Assembly (NCBI RefSeq): GCF_007828955.1
Contig: NZ_VIVR01000001.1
Location: 7,502,001-7,566,000, forward strand
Direction: 5' to 3'
Origin: Kitasatospora atroaurantiaca
Lineage (GTDB): Bacteria; Actinomycetota; Actinomycetes; Streptomycetales; Streptomycetaceae
DNA length: 64,000 nucleotides
Made by a program: the position numbers and the translations under genes. Below the pieces are notes generated by a model, which worked only from the letters and a program-made list of their open reading frames with translations, ran no database searches and was not told where the DNA came from. Positions 44,448-53,669 of the stretch are shown piece by piece; the stretch's first letter is position 1, and each line of letters opens with the position of its first letter.

Positions 44448-45617
44448 TCACAGCCCGAGGGACTTGGCGATGACGGTCTTCATGACCTCGCTGGTGCCGC
44501 CGTAGATCCGGAACACCCGGTTGTCGGTGTAGAGGCGGGCGATCGGGTACTCCAGGATGTAGCCGTAACCGCCGTGCAGCTGCAGGCACTTGTCGATCAC
44601 CCGGCCGGCCGTCTCGGTGGTGAAGAGCTTGGCCGCCGCGGCGTCGGCGACGGTCAGGTGGCCCTCCTCGAAGAGGTCGAGGGCGCGGTCCGTGAACGCC
44701 TGGCAGGCCTCGACCTCGGCGGCGCACTCGGCGAGCACGAACTTGGTGTTCTGGAAGTCGGCGACGGCCTTGCCGAAGACCTTGCGGTCCTTGACGTACG
44801 CCACGGCGAAGTCCACGGCGGCACGGGCCGCCGCGGTGGCGCCGACGGCGATACCCAGCCGCTCCTGCACCAGGTTGTGGGTGAGGTAGGAGAAGGCCTT
44901 GCCCTCCTCGCCGAGCATGTCCTCCACCGGGACGCGGACATCGGTGAAGGAGAGCTCGGCGGTGTCGGAGCTGCGCAGGCCGATCTTCTCCAGCTTGCGG
45001 CCGACGGTGTAGCCCGGGCTCTTGGTGTCCACGCAGAGGATGGACAGGCCGCGGCGGCGGTCCTCGGGGGTGGCCGGCGAGGTGCGGCAGACCACCAGGA
45101 CCAGGTCGGCGAGCACGCCGCCGGTGATGAAGGTCTTGGCGCCGTTGAGGATCCAGTGGGTGCCGTCGTCCGAGAGCCGGGCACTGGTGGTCATGCCGGC
45201 CAGGTCCGAGCCGGTGCCCGGCTCGGTCATCGCGATCGCCGTCATGATCTCGCCGGAGACGAAGCCGGGGAGCCACCGCTTCTTCTGCTCCTCGGTCGCG
45301 TACTCCATGAGGTACGGCAGGCAGAGTCCGGTGTGCACCCCGGAGCCGCCGAAGGAGACGCCGGCCCGCATGAGCTCCTCGGCGATCACGGCCTGGTACT
45401 TGAACCCGCCCTGGCCGGCGCCGCCGTACTCCTCGGGCACCTCGATCCCGAAGATGCCCAGCTCGCCGAGCTTGTAGTAGAAGTCGCGCGGTGCGTGGCC
45501 GGCCTGCTCCCACTGCTCGTAGACGGGCACGACCTCCTTGGCGATGAAGTCCCGGATGGTCTCCCGGAAGGCTTCGTGGTCCTCGTTGAACACCGTACGG
45601 CGCACGGTCCGCCTCAT
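44448..45617 (-). CDS. Acyl-CoA dehydrogenase
   Basis: Protein of 389 aa, typical of FAD-dependent acyl-CoA dehydrogenases. Seen: IAMTEPGTGSDLAGM (substrate/FAD loop), ITGG-like FITGGVLADLVLV, LGIAVGATAAARAAVDFAVA, QLHGGYGYILEYPIARLYTD and IYGGTSEVMK. The Glu used as base by short/medium-chain enzymes (IYEGT) is Gly here; the Glu of QERLGIA is at the position used by isovaleryl- and long-chain enzymes, so it is the likely catalytic base. First gene of the operon; ATG 45617 follows GAGAGAG. Confidence 0.92.
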   Translation of the reverse strand: MRRTVRRTVFNEDHEAFRETIRDFIAKEVVPVYEQWEQAGHAPRDFYYKLGELGIFGIEVPEEYGGAGQGGFKYQAVIAEELMRAGVSFGGSGVHTGLCLPYLMEYATEEQKKRWLPGFVSGEIMTAIAMTEPGTGSDLAGMTTSARLSDDGTHWILNGAKTFITGGVLADLVLVVCRTSPATPEDRRRGLSILCVDTKSPGYTVGRKLEKIGLRSSDTAELSFTDVRVPVEDMLGEEGKAFSYLTHNLVQERLGIAVGATAAARAAVDFAVAYVKDRKVFGKAVADFQNTKFVLAECAAEVEACQAFTDRALDLFEEGHLTVADAAAAKLFTTETAGRVIDKCLQLHGGYGYILEYPIARLYTDNRVFRIYGGTSEVMKTVIAKSLGL

Positions 45618-45647
45618 CTCTCTCGACCGAAACCGATCTAACAGAAC

Positions 45648-45658
45648 GCTAAATTAGC
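45648..45658. promoter_or_regulatory. Palindromic operator candidate GCTAAATTAGC
   Basis: An 11-bp perfect palindrome 30 bases upstream of the acyl-CoA dehydrogenase start, in the divergent gap shared with the molybdopterin oxidoreductase. A related GCTAAAC occurs nearer the other gene (about 45803-45809). The site is AT-rich in very GC-rich surroundings, so probably functional: operator for a TetR-type regulator and/or part of the promoter. Confidence 0.5.
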
Positions 45659-45828
45659 TCCGATGCGCTCACCTGCTAAGACGTGGGTGGTGTGACCTCG
45701 GCCATAGCCGCAGGCAATCAAAGGGTCGCGGATGCACGCATGCCCTGGAGAATCACGGTCTGCAGAGGGGGACACAGGGGGACCTGGTCCGTTATCGTTC
45801 CGCTAAACGGTGGCGACGGGAGCCCGAC

Positions 45829-48039
45829 ATGGTCGACAAGGCGTATCGCATCTGCCCCCTCTGCGAGGCGACGTGCGGCCTCGAACTCACCCTGGACGGG
45901 GGCGGTATCACCGCGGCCCGCGGCGACCGGGCGGATGTCTTCAGCGCGGGGTTCATCTGCCCCAAGGGCGCCGCGATCGGACAGCTCGACACCGACCCCG
46001 ACCGCCTCCGGCGCCCGATGGTGCGCAGCGGGACGCAGTGGCGGGAGGTCGGCTGGGACGAGGCCTTCGCCGCCGTCCGGAACGGCCTGGCCGGCGTCTT
46101 CGAGCGGTACGGCCGGCAGGCCGTCGCCACCTACCTCGGCAACCCCAACGTGCACACCATCGCGGGCGGCCTCTACGCGGGAGCGCTGGCCAAGGCGGTC
46201 GGCAGCACCCAGGTGTACTCGGCCAGCACCGTCGACCAGATGCCGAAACACGTCTCCTCCGGGCTGCTGTTCGGCGATCCGCTGGCGATCCCGGTGCCCG
46301 ACCTGGACCGCACCGACTACCTGCTGATGCTCGGTGCCAACCCGCTGGAGTCCAACGGCAGCCTGTGCACCGCACCCGACTTCCCGGGCAAATTGAAGGC
46401 GCTGCGGCGGCGCGGCGGCCGCCTGGTGGTCGTCGACCCGAGGCGCACCCGTACCGCCGCGCTCGCGGACCGGCACCTGCCGGTCCGTCCGGGCACCGAC
46501 GCCTACCTGCTCGCCGGCATCGTGCACACGCTCTTCGCCGAGGATCTCGCGACGCCCACCGGGCACGTCACCGGAGTGGACGAGGTACGGGAGCTGACGG
46601 CGGACCTCTCCCCGGAGACCGTGTCCGGCGTGTGCGGCCTCCCGGCCGAGGAGATCAGGACCCTCGCCCGTGAGCTGGCCGCCGCACCCACCGCGGCCGT
46701 CTACGCCCGGATCGGCACCAGCACCGTCGAGTTCGGCACCCTGGCCAGCTGGCTCGTCGACGTCGTCAACGTCCTCACCGGCAACCTCGACCGGCCGGGT
46801 GGCGCGATGTTCCCGCTCGCCCCGCACCGCCGCCGCGGGTCCGGAACCGGACGCGGCTTCGCCCTCGGCCGCTGGCGCAGCCGGGTGCGCGGCTTTCCCG
46901 AGGTCAAGGGCGAGCTGCCCGCCACCGCGCTCGCCGAGGAGATCACCACGCCGGGCGACGGCCAGGTGCGGGCCCTGATCACCGTCGCCGGGAACCCCGT
47001 CCTGTCCACGCCCGGCGGCGACCGGCTGGAGGAGGCCCTGGCCGGGCTCGACTTCATGGTCAGCGTCGACCCGTACCTCAACGAGACCACCCGCCACGCG
47101 CACGTCATCCTGCCGCCCCCGCCGCCCGGCCGCTCCGCGCACTACGACCTGGCGTTCGCCGACCTGGCCGTGCGCAACACCGCCCGCTACTCGCCGGCGC
47201 CGATCCCGCTCGCCGAGGGCGAACGTGACGAGTGCGAGATCCTCGCCGGCCTGGTGATGATCGTCTCCGGCCAGGACGCCGCGGCGGCCGCAGCCGTCGA
47301 CGACCTGGTGATCGCGGGCACCCTGGCCAAGGCCACCGCGGACCCCTCCTCACCCGTGTACGGCAGGGACCCGGCCGAGCTCGCCAAGACCCTCGACGGG
47401 CGGACCGGGAGCGAGCGCCGGATCGACATGATGCTGCGCCTGGGCGCGTACGGGGACGGCTTCGGGGCCCGGGCGGACGGCCTGACCCTCGCCCGGCTCA
47501 TCGCCGAACCCCACGGTGTCGACCTCGGCCCGCTCCAGCCGCGCCTGCCCGAGGTCCTGCGCACCCCCTCAGGCTTGATCGAGCTCTGCCCCGCTCCTCT
47601 CGCGGCGGACCTGGACCGCCTCCGCGCCGGACTGAGCTCCCGTCAGGACGGCCTGGTCCTGGTCGGCCGCCGTCATCTGCGGTCCAACAACAGCTGGCTG
47701 CACAACCTGCCCGCCCTGGCCAGGGGCACCAACCGCTGCACCCTGCACCTCCACCCGTCCGACGCGACCGCCCTCGGCCTGGGCGACGGGGACACCGCGA
47801 AGGTGCGCAGCCGTACGGGCGAGGTCGCTGTGTCGGTGGAGATCACCGAGGACCTGATGCCCGGGGTGGTCAGCCTCCCGCACGGCTGGGGGCACGACCG
47901 GCCCGGCACCCGCATGCGCGTCGCCGCCGCCGCTCCGGGGGTCAACGTCAACCTGCTGACCGATCCCGACGCCATCGACCCGCTCTCGGGCACCGCGGTG
48001 CTCAACGGCATCCCGGTGGAGGTGGCACCGGCCCGGTAG
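45829..48039 (+). CDS. Molybdopterin-dependent oxidoreductase
   Basis: Protein of 736 aa in the formate dehydrogenase/nitrate reductase superfamily. The N-terminal [4Fe-4S] motif is complete: ICPLCEATCG (Cys-x2-Cys-x3-Cys) plus FICPKGA 27 residues later. MGD-binding segments include MLGANPLESNGSLC, VVVDPRRTRTAALAD and C-terminal LPHGWGHDRPGTRM. The residue normally coordinating molybdenum (Cys/Sec/Ser) lies in STVDQMPKH and is not obvious. There is no Tat signal, so it is cytosolic. Electron partner and substrate unknown. ATG at 45829 follows GGGAG. Divergent from the acyl-CoA operon. Confidence 0.9.
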   Translation: MVDKAYRICPLCEATCGLELTLDGGGITAARGDRADVFSAGFICPKGAAIGQLDTDPDRLRRPMVRSGTQWREVGWDEAFAAVRNGLAGVFERYGRQAVATYLGNPNVHTIAGGLYAGALAKAVGSTQVYSASTVDQMPKHVSSGLLFGDPLAIPVPDLDRTDYLLMLGANPLESNGSLCTAPDFPGKLKALRRRGGRLVVVDPRRTRTAALADRHLPVRPGTDAYLLAGIVHTLFAEDLATPTGHVTGVDEVRELTADLSPETVSGVCGLPAEEIRTLARELAAAPTAAVYARIGTSTVEFGTLASWLVDVVNVLTGNLDRPGGAMFPLAPHRRRGSGTGRGFALGRWRSRVRGFPEVKGELPATALAEEITTPGDGQVRALITVAGNPVLSTPGGDRLEEALAGLDFMVSVDPYLNETTRHAHVILPPPPPGRSAHYDLAFADLAVRNTARYSPAPIPLAEGERDECEILAGLVMIVSGQDAAAAAAVDDLVIAGTLAKATADPSSPVYGRDPAELAKTLDGRTGSERRIDMMLRLGAYGDGFGARADGLTLARLIAEPHGVDLGPLQPRLPEVLRTPSGLIELCPAPLAADLDRLRAGLSSRQDGLVLVGRRHLRSNNSWLHNLPALARGTNRCTLHLHPSDATALGLGDGDTAKVRSRTGEVAVSVEITEDLMPGVVSLPHGWGHDRPGTRMRVAAAAPGVNVNLLTDPDAIDPLSGTAVLNGIPVEVAPAR

Positions 48040-48040
48040 T

Positions 48041-48082
48041 CCGGTCCGGCCGCGCGCCGCTCAGTTCGCGCGGCCGGACCGG
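48041..48082. terminator. Long bidirectional hairpin between convergent genes
   Basis: Perfect 16-bp arms CCGGTCCGGCCGCGCG (48041-48056) and CGCGCGGCCGGACCGG (48067-48082) with a 10-base loop. It begins right after the oxidoreductase stop and extends over the last codons of the convergent DUF6297 gene. A strong transcription stop in both directions. Confidence 0.85.
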
Positions 48083-49830
48083 CTGCCGGTGGTCATGTCG
48101 GCGGCCCGTTCGCGGGCCCACCACAGCAGTACGGCGGTCAGCGCCACGCTCCACGCCACGGCGGTGAGCGTGGCCGAGGCCGTGCCGCCGGTGAGTGCCT
48201 TGGTGAACGGAACGATGAGGACGGCGACGGCCGCGAGCGGGCCGGCCGCGTACCAGACGGCGAACAGGAACGGTCCGGCCCCGCCACCCGGCGTCTGCGA
48301 GGGACGGTACATCAGGTCCTTGCGGATGACGCCGCGGCAGGTGTTGACCAGCCCCGCGGCGACCATGGCGGGGACGGCGGCGGCCGCGAGCCAGACCTGT
48401 GCCCCGCCGAAGCCGGCCAGGGCGGCGCCCGCCGCCCCCACCAGCCCCGCGCCGACCCCGAGGGCGGCGGGCAGGATCGTGTGACGCAGCATCAGTTCGG
48501 AGAACGGATAGGGCGACCACGATGCGCGCCGGATGTCGTCGGTCTCGACCCGGGCCGGTTCCAGCAGCTGAGCCACCGAGAGGTAGCCGAAGACCAGCGC
48601 GACGGCGGTGCCTGCCCAGGAGGCCGCGCCGGTGGCCGAGTGGGCGAGTACCGCGCAGAGCGTCGCCGGTATCGCGAGCAGGACCGAGCGTCCCAGCCGG
48701 GCGGGGGAGCGCAGCAGCGCGAGGGCATCGCGCCACGGCACGACGAGCCAGCCGGCACGCGGTGCGGGCAGTCGCACGCGGCGCGGTCCCGCCCCTGGCG
48801 ACGCGCTGGTCACCGCGAGTTTGGCAGCCCGCAGTTCGACGGTCCGGAGTGCGGCCAGCACCCCGGCCGCCGTGCGGGCGCGCTCGCGCAGCCGGGACGG
48901 CGGGATCCTGCCGCAGGCGCGGTCGGCGAGCACGACGCAGGCCGCGGTGACCAGCAGGAGCAGCACGGCGGCCGGCCAGGCCCCGGGCTGCGCCGCAGGC
49001 GTCGGGGCGAGCGCCGCGAGCCCGGCCCAACCCCAGGGCCCGGACCACAGCTCGGCGCGCTCCAGCCAGGGGATCCGGTGCCCCTGGGCGGCGAGGACGC
49101 TCTGGGCCACGAGCAGGAGCACAGCCACGGTCAGTACGGGGGTGAACCTGCGGACCTGGGCGGCGACCCGGTCGTTCAGCTCCACCGCCAGGCCCGCGCA
49201 GGCTGCCAGCAGCGGCAGACAGACCCCGCCGAGGACACACCAGCCGAAGGCGGCGGGAAGGCCGGTCCTGGCGGTCAGCGCAAGGGTGACCATCGCACCG
49301 GCCGCCACGACGATCCCGGGCGCGGCCGCCAGCGCGCAGGACAACCAGAACCAGGGCCGCAGGACCCGCCTCGGCTCGACCGGGTGCGGCAGCAGCCAGT
49401 CGGCCGTGGCTCGCGGTGGCACCACCGGACCGCGCCAGAGCCCGTCGCGGGCGGCGAACAGGATCGTGGCCAGCGCGGCGGCGGCGATGCCGCTCGGAAG
49501 TGCGGCGAGCAGCGCGGGGCCGCTGCCGGTGTAGTCGGCGCCCATCGAGGACTGGAGGAGAAGCCCGAAGCTCGGGGTCACGCCCCACACGACGAGGATG
49601 AGCAGCGTGCAGTAGACGGCGAAGCCGATCTGCCCGGCGCGCTTGCGGCGGTGGGGCGCGCGCATCGTCCGCAGCAGGCTCAGCGCCTCGTCGGTCCAGT
49701 CGTCCTCCGGGGACCACTCCGGCTGGGGGTCGTCATGATCAAAGCCGTCGGGGCCGGATTCGTCGGCCGACTCGAAGCCATCGGGGTCGATCGCGGGCTC
49801 GGCGGGACGCCGGGTGGCGGAGTCCGTCAC
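48061..49830 (-). CDS. DUF6297 ABC-transporter permease
   Basis: Protein of 589 aa. An acidic N-terminus of about 60 residues is followed by about twelve to fourteen hydrophobic helices (FAVYCTLLILVVWGVTPSF, TVAVLLLVAQSVLA, AWSVALTAVLLWWARER). The soluble segment RATADWLLPHPVEPRRVLRP is typical of the DUF6297 permease family. It is encoded directly after the ATPase; the GTG start overlaps the ATPase stop. The pair should form an exporter of unknown cargo. Confidence 0.85.
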   Translation of the reverse strand: MTDSATRRPAEPAIDPDGFESADESGPDGFDHDDPQPEWSPEDDWTDEALSLLRTMRAPHRRKRAGQIGFAVYCTLLILVVWGVTPSFGLLLQSSMGADYTGSGPALLAALPSGIAAAALATILFAARDGLWRGPVVPPRATADWLLPHPVEPRRVLRPWFWLSCALAAAPGIVVAAGAMVTLALTARTGLPAAFGWCVLGGVCLPLLAACAGLAVELNDRVAAQVRRFTPVLTVAVLLLVAQSVLAAQGHRIPWLERAELWSGPWGWAGLAALAPTPAAQPGAWPAAVLLLLVTAACVVLADRACGRIPPSRLRERARTAAGVLAALRTVELRAAKLAVTSASPGAGPRRVRLPAPRAGWLVVPWRDALALLRSPARLGRSVLLAIPATLCAVLAHSATGAASWAGTAVALVFGYLSVAQLLEPARVETDDIRRASWSPYPFSELMLRHTILPAALGVGAGLVGAAGAALAGFGGAQVWLAAAAVPAMVAAGLVNTCRGVIRKDLMYRPSQTPGGGAGPFLFAVWYAAGPLAAVAVLIVPFTKALTGGTASATLTAVAWSVALTAVLLWWARERAADMTTGSRSGRAN

Positions 49831-50543
49831 CGGGCACCTGCCCGGACGCTGTCGGCGAGGACGCTGCGCGGGGCACCCTTGGCGAGGACCTTGCCGTCCT
49901 CCAGAACCACGACCCGGTCGGCCACCTCCAGCGCCAGATCGGTGTGGTGGGTGACGAGAAGGACCGAGACGCCGTCCGCGAGCTCGGCCTTGAGGAGCTC
50001 GGCGAGCCGCCGGCGGGCGTCCGGGTCCAGGCGCTGCTCCGGCTCGTCGAGCAGCAGCAGGTCGCGGGGCCGGACCATCGCGCAGGCCAGCAGCAGCGAC
50101 TGCATCTGGCCGGAGGACAGCGCCGAGGGGAAGGCGTCGGCCTGCTCCGCCAGGTTCCGGTCGGCCAGGACGTGCTCGATCCAGGCCTTTGCGTCCGCGA
50201 CCCCGTGCGCGACCGCCACCAGCAGCAGGTGCTCGCGGACCGAGAGGTCGGGGTAGCAGGCGACGGTGTCGCCGACCACGGCCACCCGGGCCCGGATCCG
50301 GGGATCGTTCTCGTTCATGGGAAGCCCGTCGAAGCGGACGGTGCCACTGGTCGGCAGCTCGCGTCCGGCCGCGATCCTCAGCAGCGTCGACTTGCCGGAG
50401 CCGTTGTGGCCGAGCAGCGCCACGCACTCACCGGCCGCGAGCTCCAGATCGACGGGGTGGAGAACCTGCCGTTCACCGTAGGTGCGACTTACTCCGCTCA
50501 GCTGGAGCAGGGACCTGCGTGGCTCGGCAGGGGACTTGGCCAT
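49827..50543 (-). CDS. ABC transporter ATP-binding protein
   Basis: Protein of 238 aa. Walker A GHNGSGKST, signature LSSGQMQSL (SGQ, replacing the usual SGGQ), Walker B LLLLDEPEQRLD and the switch His in LLVTHHTDLALE are all present. Start chosen at ATG 50543 (MAKSPAEP) with GAGAGG upstream; an upstream in-frame start at 50594 is less likely. Operates with the DUF6297 permease. Confidence 0.93.
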   Translation of the reverse strand: MAKSPAEPRRSLLQLSGVSRTYGERQVLHPVDLELAAGECVALLGHNGSGKSTLLRIAAGRELPTSGTVRFDGLPMNENDPRIRARVAVVGDTVACYPDLSVREHLLLVAVAHGVADAKAWIEHVLADRNLAEQADAFPSALSSGQMQSLLLACAMVRPRDLLLLDEPEQRLDPDARRRLAELLKAELADGVSVLLVTHHTDLALEVADRVVVLEDGKVLAKGAPRSVLADSVRAGAR

Positions 50544-50760
50544 GGACGAGTGCCTCTCGCTACGGGTGTCGGCCCACCCTATCTTCACGGCCACCGCCGG
50601 GAGGGCCCGGCGAACGAGATCGGCCGCCCTCTCAGGTCCGTGCGTGGTTAGGCCGTCCGGCCGACTAGAATCGCTCCTTGGGCCTGCGGACCAGATGCCC
50701 GGCTCAGCAGGTACGGAGAGGCGTCACCGGCCTGATGCCTACCCGTACCCGAGGAATCAC

Positions 50761-52374
50761 GTGAGCAACGAGCAGTCGATCCCCGTCGTCCAGGTCCTGA
50801 ACGAGGCCGGCCGCCGCCGTACCTTCGCGGTCATCAGCCACCCCGACGCGGGCAAGTCCACCACCACCGAGGCCCTGGCCCTGCACGCCAGGGCGATCAC
50901 CTCGGCGGGCGCCGTGCACGGCTCGGGCGCCCGCAAGGGCGTCACCAGCGACTGGATGGAGCTGGAGCGTGAGCGCGGCATCTCGGTGACCTCGGCGGCC
51001 CTGCAGTTCGGCTACCGCGGCCACGTGATGAACCTGGTCGACACGCCCGGCCACGCCGACTTCTCCGAGGACACCTACCGGGTGCTGGCGGCCGTCGACT
51101 GCGCGATCATGCTGATCGACGCGGCCAAGGGCCTCGAGGAGCAGACCCGCAAGCTGTTCTCGGTCTGCCGGCACCGCGGCGTCCCGGTGATCACCTTCAT
51201 CAACAAGTGGGACCGCCGCGGCCGCGACGCGCTGACCCTCCTTGAGGACATCGAGACCCACCTGGGGATCACCCCGGTGCCGGTGGTCTGGCCCGTCGGC
51301 GTCGCCGGCAACCTGCGCGGGCTCGTCCGGGCCGAGGACACCGAGCAGATGCTGCGCTTCACCAAGGTGCCCGGCGGCACCCACGCCGCCATCGAGGAGC
51401 AGCTGACCGCCCAGCAGGCCGCCGAACAGGAGGGCGAGGACTGGGAGACCGCGCTGGAGGAGCTGGAGCTGGTGCTCTCCTCCGGGCCCGGCTGGGACCA
51501 GGAGGCTTTCGAGGCGGGCAAGATCAGCCCGGTCTTCTTCGGCTCGGCGCTGAGCAACATCGGCGTGAAGCTGCTGCTGGACGCCGTGGTCGACCTCGCT
51601 CCTTCCCCCGCCGCCCGCCCGCTGGCCAAGGGCGGCAGCCGCGAGGTCGGCGAGGAGTTCTCCGGCCTGGTGTTCAAGATCCAGGCGAACATGGACCCGG
51701 CCCACCGCGACCGGATGGCCTTCGTCCGGGTCGTCTCCGGCGTCTTCGAGCGCGGCATGAACGTGACCCGCGCGGCCAGCGGCCGCTCCTTCGCCACCAA
51801 GTACGCGCAGACCGTCTTCGGCGCCGAGCGCACCGTCGTCGACACCGCCTACCCGGGCGACGTGGTCGGCCTGATCAACGCGAGCGCACTGCGGGTCGGG
51901 GACACGCTCTACACCGGCAAGAAGGCGGAGTTCCCCCCGCTGCCGGCCTTCGCCCCCGAGTACTTCGCGGTGGCGCGCCCGAAGGACATCAGCCGCTCCA
52001 AGCAGTTCCGCAAGGGCATCTCGCAGCTGGACGAGGAGGGCGTGGTCCAGGTGCTGGTCTCGGACCGCCGTGGCGACCAGGCGCCCGTGATGGCCGCCGT
52101 CGGCCCGATGCAGTTCGACGTGGTGCTGCACCGGATGGAGCACGAGTTCTCCTCCCCCATCACGCTCGACCGCCTCTCCTACAAGCTGGCCAGGGTCACC
52201 GACCCCGAGGGAGCCGCGGAGCTGGCCAAGGCCCGCCTGACCGACTCCGAGGTGCTCACCCGCCGCTCGGACAACGCGCTGCTGGCCCTGTTCGCCGACA
52301 AGTGGCACCTGAGCGCCTTCCAGCGCGCCAAGCCCGACATCCTGCTCCGGCCGCTGATCGCCACCGCGGACTGA
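50761..52374 (+). CDS. prfC: Peptide chain release factor 3
   Basis: Protein of 537 aa, the length of actinobacterial RF3, a GTPase that recycles RF1/RF2 after termination. G-domain motifs: SHPDAGKSTTTE (P-loop), MELERERGISVTSAALQF (switch I), DTPGHADFSEDT and NKWD. The beta-barrel and domain III follow (FGAERTVVDTAYPGDVVGLI, EFSSPITLDRLSYKLARV). GTG at 50761 follows GAGGAA. It stands alone. Confidence 0.96.
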   Translation: MSNEQSIPVVQVLNEAGRRRTFAVISHPDAGKSTTTEALALHARAITSAGAVHGSGARKGVTSDWMELERERGISVTSAALQFGYRGHVMNLVDTPGHADFSEDTYRVLAAVDCAIMLIDAAKGLEEQTRKLFSVCRHRGVPVITFINKWDRRGRDALTLLEDIETHLGITPVPVVWPVGVAGNLRGLVRAEDTEQMLRFTKVPGGTHAAIEEQLTAQQAAEQEGEDWETALEELELVLSSGPGWDQEAFEAGKISPVFFGSALSNIGVKLLLDAVVDLAPSPAARPLAKGGSREVGEEFSGLVFKIQANMDPAHRDRMAFVRVVSGVFERGMNVTRAASGRSFATKYAQTVFGAERTVVDTAYPGDVVGLINASALRVGDTLYTGKKAEFPPLPAFAPEYFAVARPKDISRSKQFRKGISQLDEEGVVQVLVSDRRGDQAPVMAAVGPMQFDVVLHRMEHEFSSPITLDRLSYKLARVTDPEGAAELAKARLTDSEVLTRRSDNALLALFADKWHLSAFQRAKPDILLRPLIATAD

Positions 52375-52410
52375 CCGGCCGTCAGGACGCGTCGGCGCAC
52401 CTCCGTCGGA

Positions 52411-53223
52411 TCACATGCCCTGGTCGCCGGCGGGCGTCGACTGCGTGCGTGTCCACGCGTCCCGCTGGCGCTCGCGCACGAGCCGCTCGGACTCCTGCGG
52501 ATGCACGTTGCGGTACAGGCCGGCCTCGGACTGCGCCAGCTCGACCATGGCCCGGACGAGCCGGGCGGGGTCGAACTGCTTCTCGAACCTCTCGTCGAGC
52601 GCAGCCATGTGCTCGGGCCGGGTGAAGTTGCGTGCCGGGTCGTACCAGCGGTCCCGGCTCCGCACCATCTGGTCGTTGAATCCCGTCCCGTAGGGGCCGG
52701 GATTCAACGTGGCGACCTGGATCCCGTACGGCGCAAGCTCGTTGGCCATCGATTCGGCGATGGCTTCGAGTGCGTGCTTGGACGCGGCATACGCTCCCAG
52801 GTAGGCGCCCGCGGTCAGGCCGGCGATCGAGGAGACGAAGATGATCCGGCCTCGCCCCCGCTGCACCATCCGCCGGACGATGCCCTGGGTCAGCGCGAGG
52901 GTCGCGAACACGTTGACGTCGAAGACCCGGCGGACCAGTTCGAGTGGAATCTCGGCGATCGGACCGCCCTCGCCGATCGCCGCGTTGTTCACCAGGACAT
53001 CGATGTCCCAGTCGAACGCCGCCTGCCGATCGTCCTCGGACAGCAGATCGAGCTTCTCGACCCGTACGGGATGGCCCCGCGCCGCCGCCGCATCCTGGAC
53101 CTCGGCGACCTGGGCGGGGTGATGCACGGCGGCGATCACGTCGTGACCGTTGGCCGCGAGCGCCAGCGCCGCGTCGCGGCCGAAGCCGGAACCCGCGCCG
53201 GTGATCAGAATGCACTTCCTCAT
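52411..53223 (-). CDS. SDR-family oxidoreductase
   Basis: Protein of 270 aa. Motifs: ILITGAGSGFGRDAALAL, LVNNAAIGEGGPIAEI, Ser in IIFVSSIAGLTAGAYLG and Tyr/Lys in YAASKHALEAIAES, then LNPGPYGTGF. It belongs to classical SDRs; substrate unknown. ATG at 53223 is favoured because the Rossmann strand begins immediately; an in-frame ATG at 53250 would add nine residues. Convergent with prfC. Confidence 0.9.
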   Translation of the reverse strand: MRKCILITGAGSGFGRDAALALAANGHDVIAAVHHPAQVAEVQDAAAARGHPVRVEKLDLLSEDDRQAAFDWDIDVLVNNAAIGEGGPIAEIPLELVRRVFDVNVFATLALTQGIVRRMVQRGRGRIIFVSSIAGLTAGAYLGAYAASKHALEAIAESMANELAPYGIQVATLNPGPYGTGFNDQMVRSRDRWYDPARNFTRPEHMAALDERFEKQFDPARLVRAMVELAQSEAGLYRNVHPQESERLVRERQRDAWTRTQSTPAGDQGM

Positions 53224-53342
53224 CGCCCGGCTGCCCAACCTCTCCCACATCAGCACGCGACGGGCGTCGCGGCTCACTCATCGTCAGGCCCCGGTCGCGA
53301 ATGGTGCAAGTCGGGCAAACCGGTTGGACGTCGGGGTCCGGC

Positions 53343-53669
53343 TCAGGTGCCGAGGATGCGCTGCTTCGCGGCGGCGAACTCGCTGTCGGACAGCACGCCC
53401 TGCTCGCGCAGGTCCCCCAGCCGCGCCAGCGCCGAGATCGCCTGGTCGTCCAGCGGCGGAGCTTCCGCAGCGGGCGGCTGCGCCTCGGCCACCGGCGCCG
53501 GGGGAGCGGTACCGGCCCGATCGGCCGCCTCCTGGGTCGCGGCGCGTTCCTGCTGGCGCGCGGCGACGCGCCCGCTGACGGCGGTCGCCGTTCCGGCCAC
53601 CACGGCGGTGCGTGCGGCGGCGCCGATCAGGCCCGGGCGCCCGCCACGGGCAAGACGTCGGCCGATCAT
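53343..53669 (-). CDS. SHOCT-domain small protein, second copy
   Basis: Protein of 108 aa. Shares with the 15076-15378 protein the core RTAVVAGTATAVSGRVAARQ, a Pro/Ala linker and a C-terminal SHOCT domain (LARLGDLREQGVLSDSEFAA, ending KQRILGT). The start codon overlaps the stop of the remnant upstream as ATGA (53666-53669), showing it was once coupled to a full DUF6325-type gene. No independent ribosome binding site is evident, so expression may now be poor. Confidence 0.82.
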   Translation of the reverse strand: MIGRRLARGGRPGLIGAAARTAVVAGTATAVSGRVAARQQERAATQEAADRAGTAPPAPVAEAQPPAAEAPPLDDQAISALARLGDLREQGVLSDSEFAAAKQRILGT

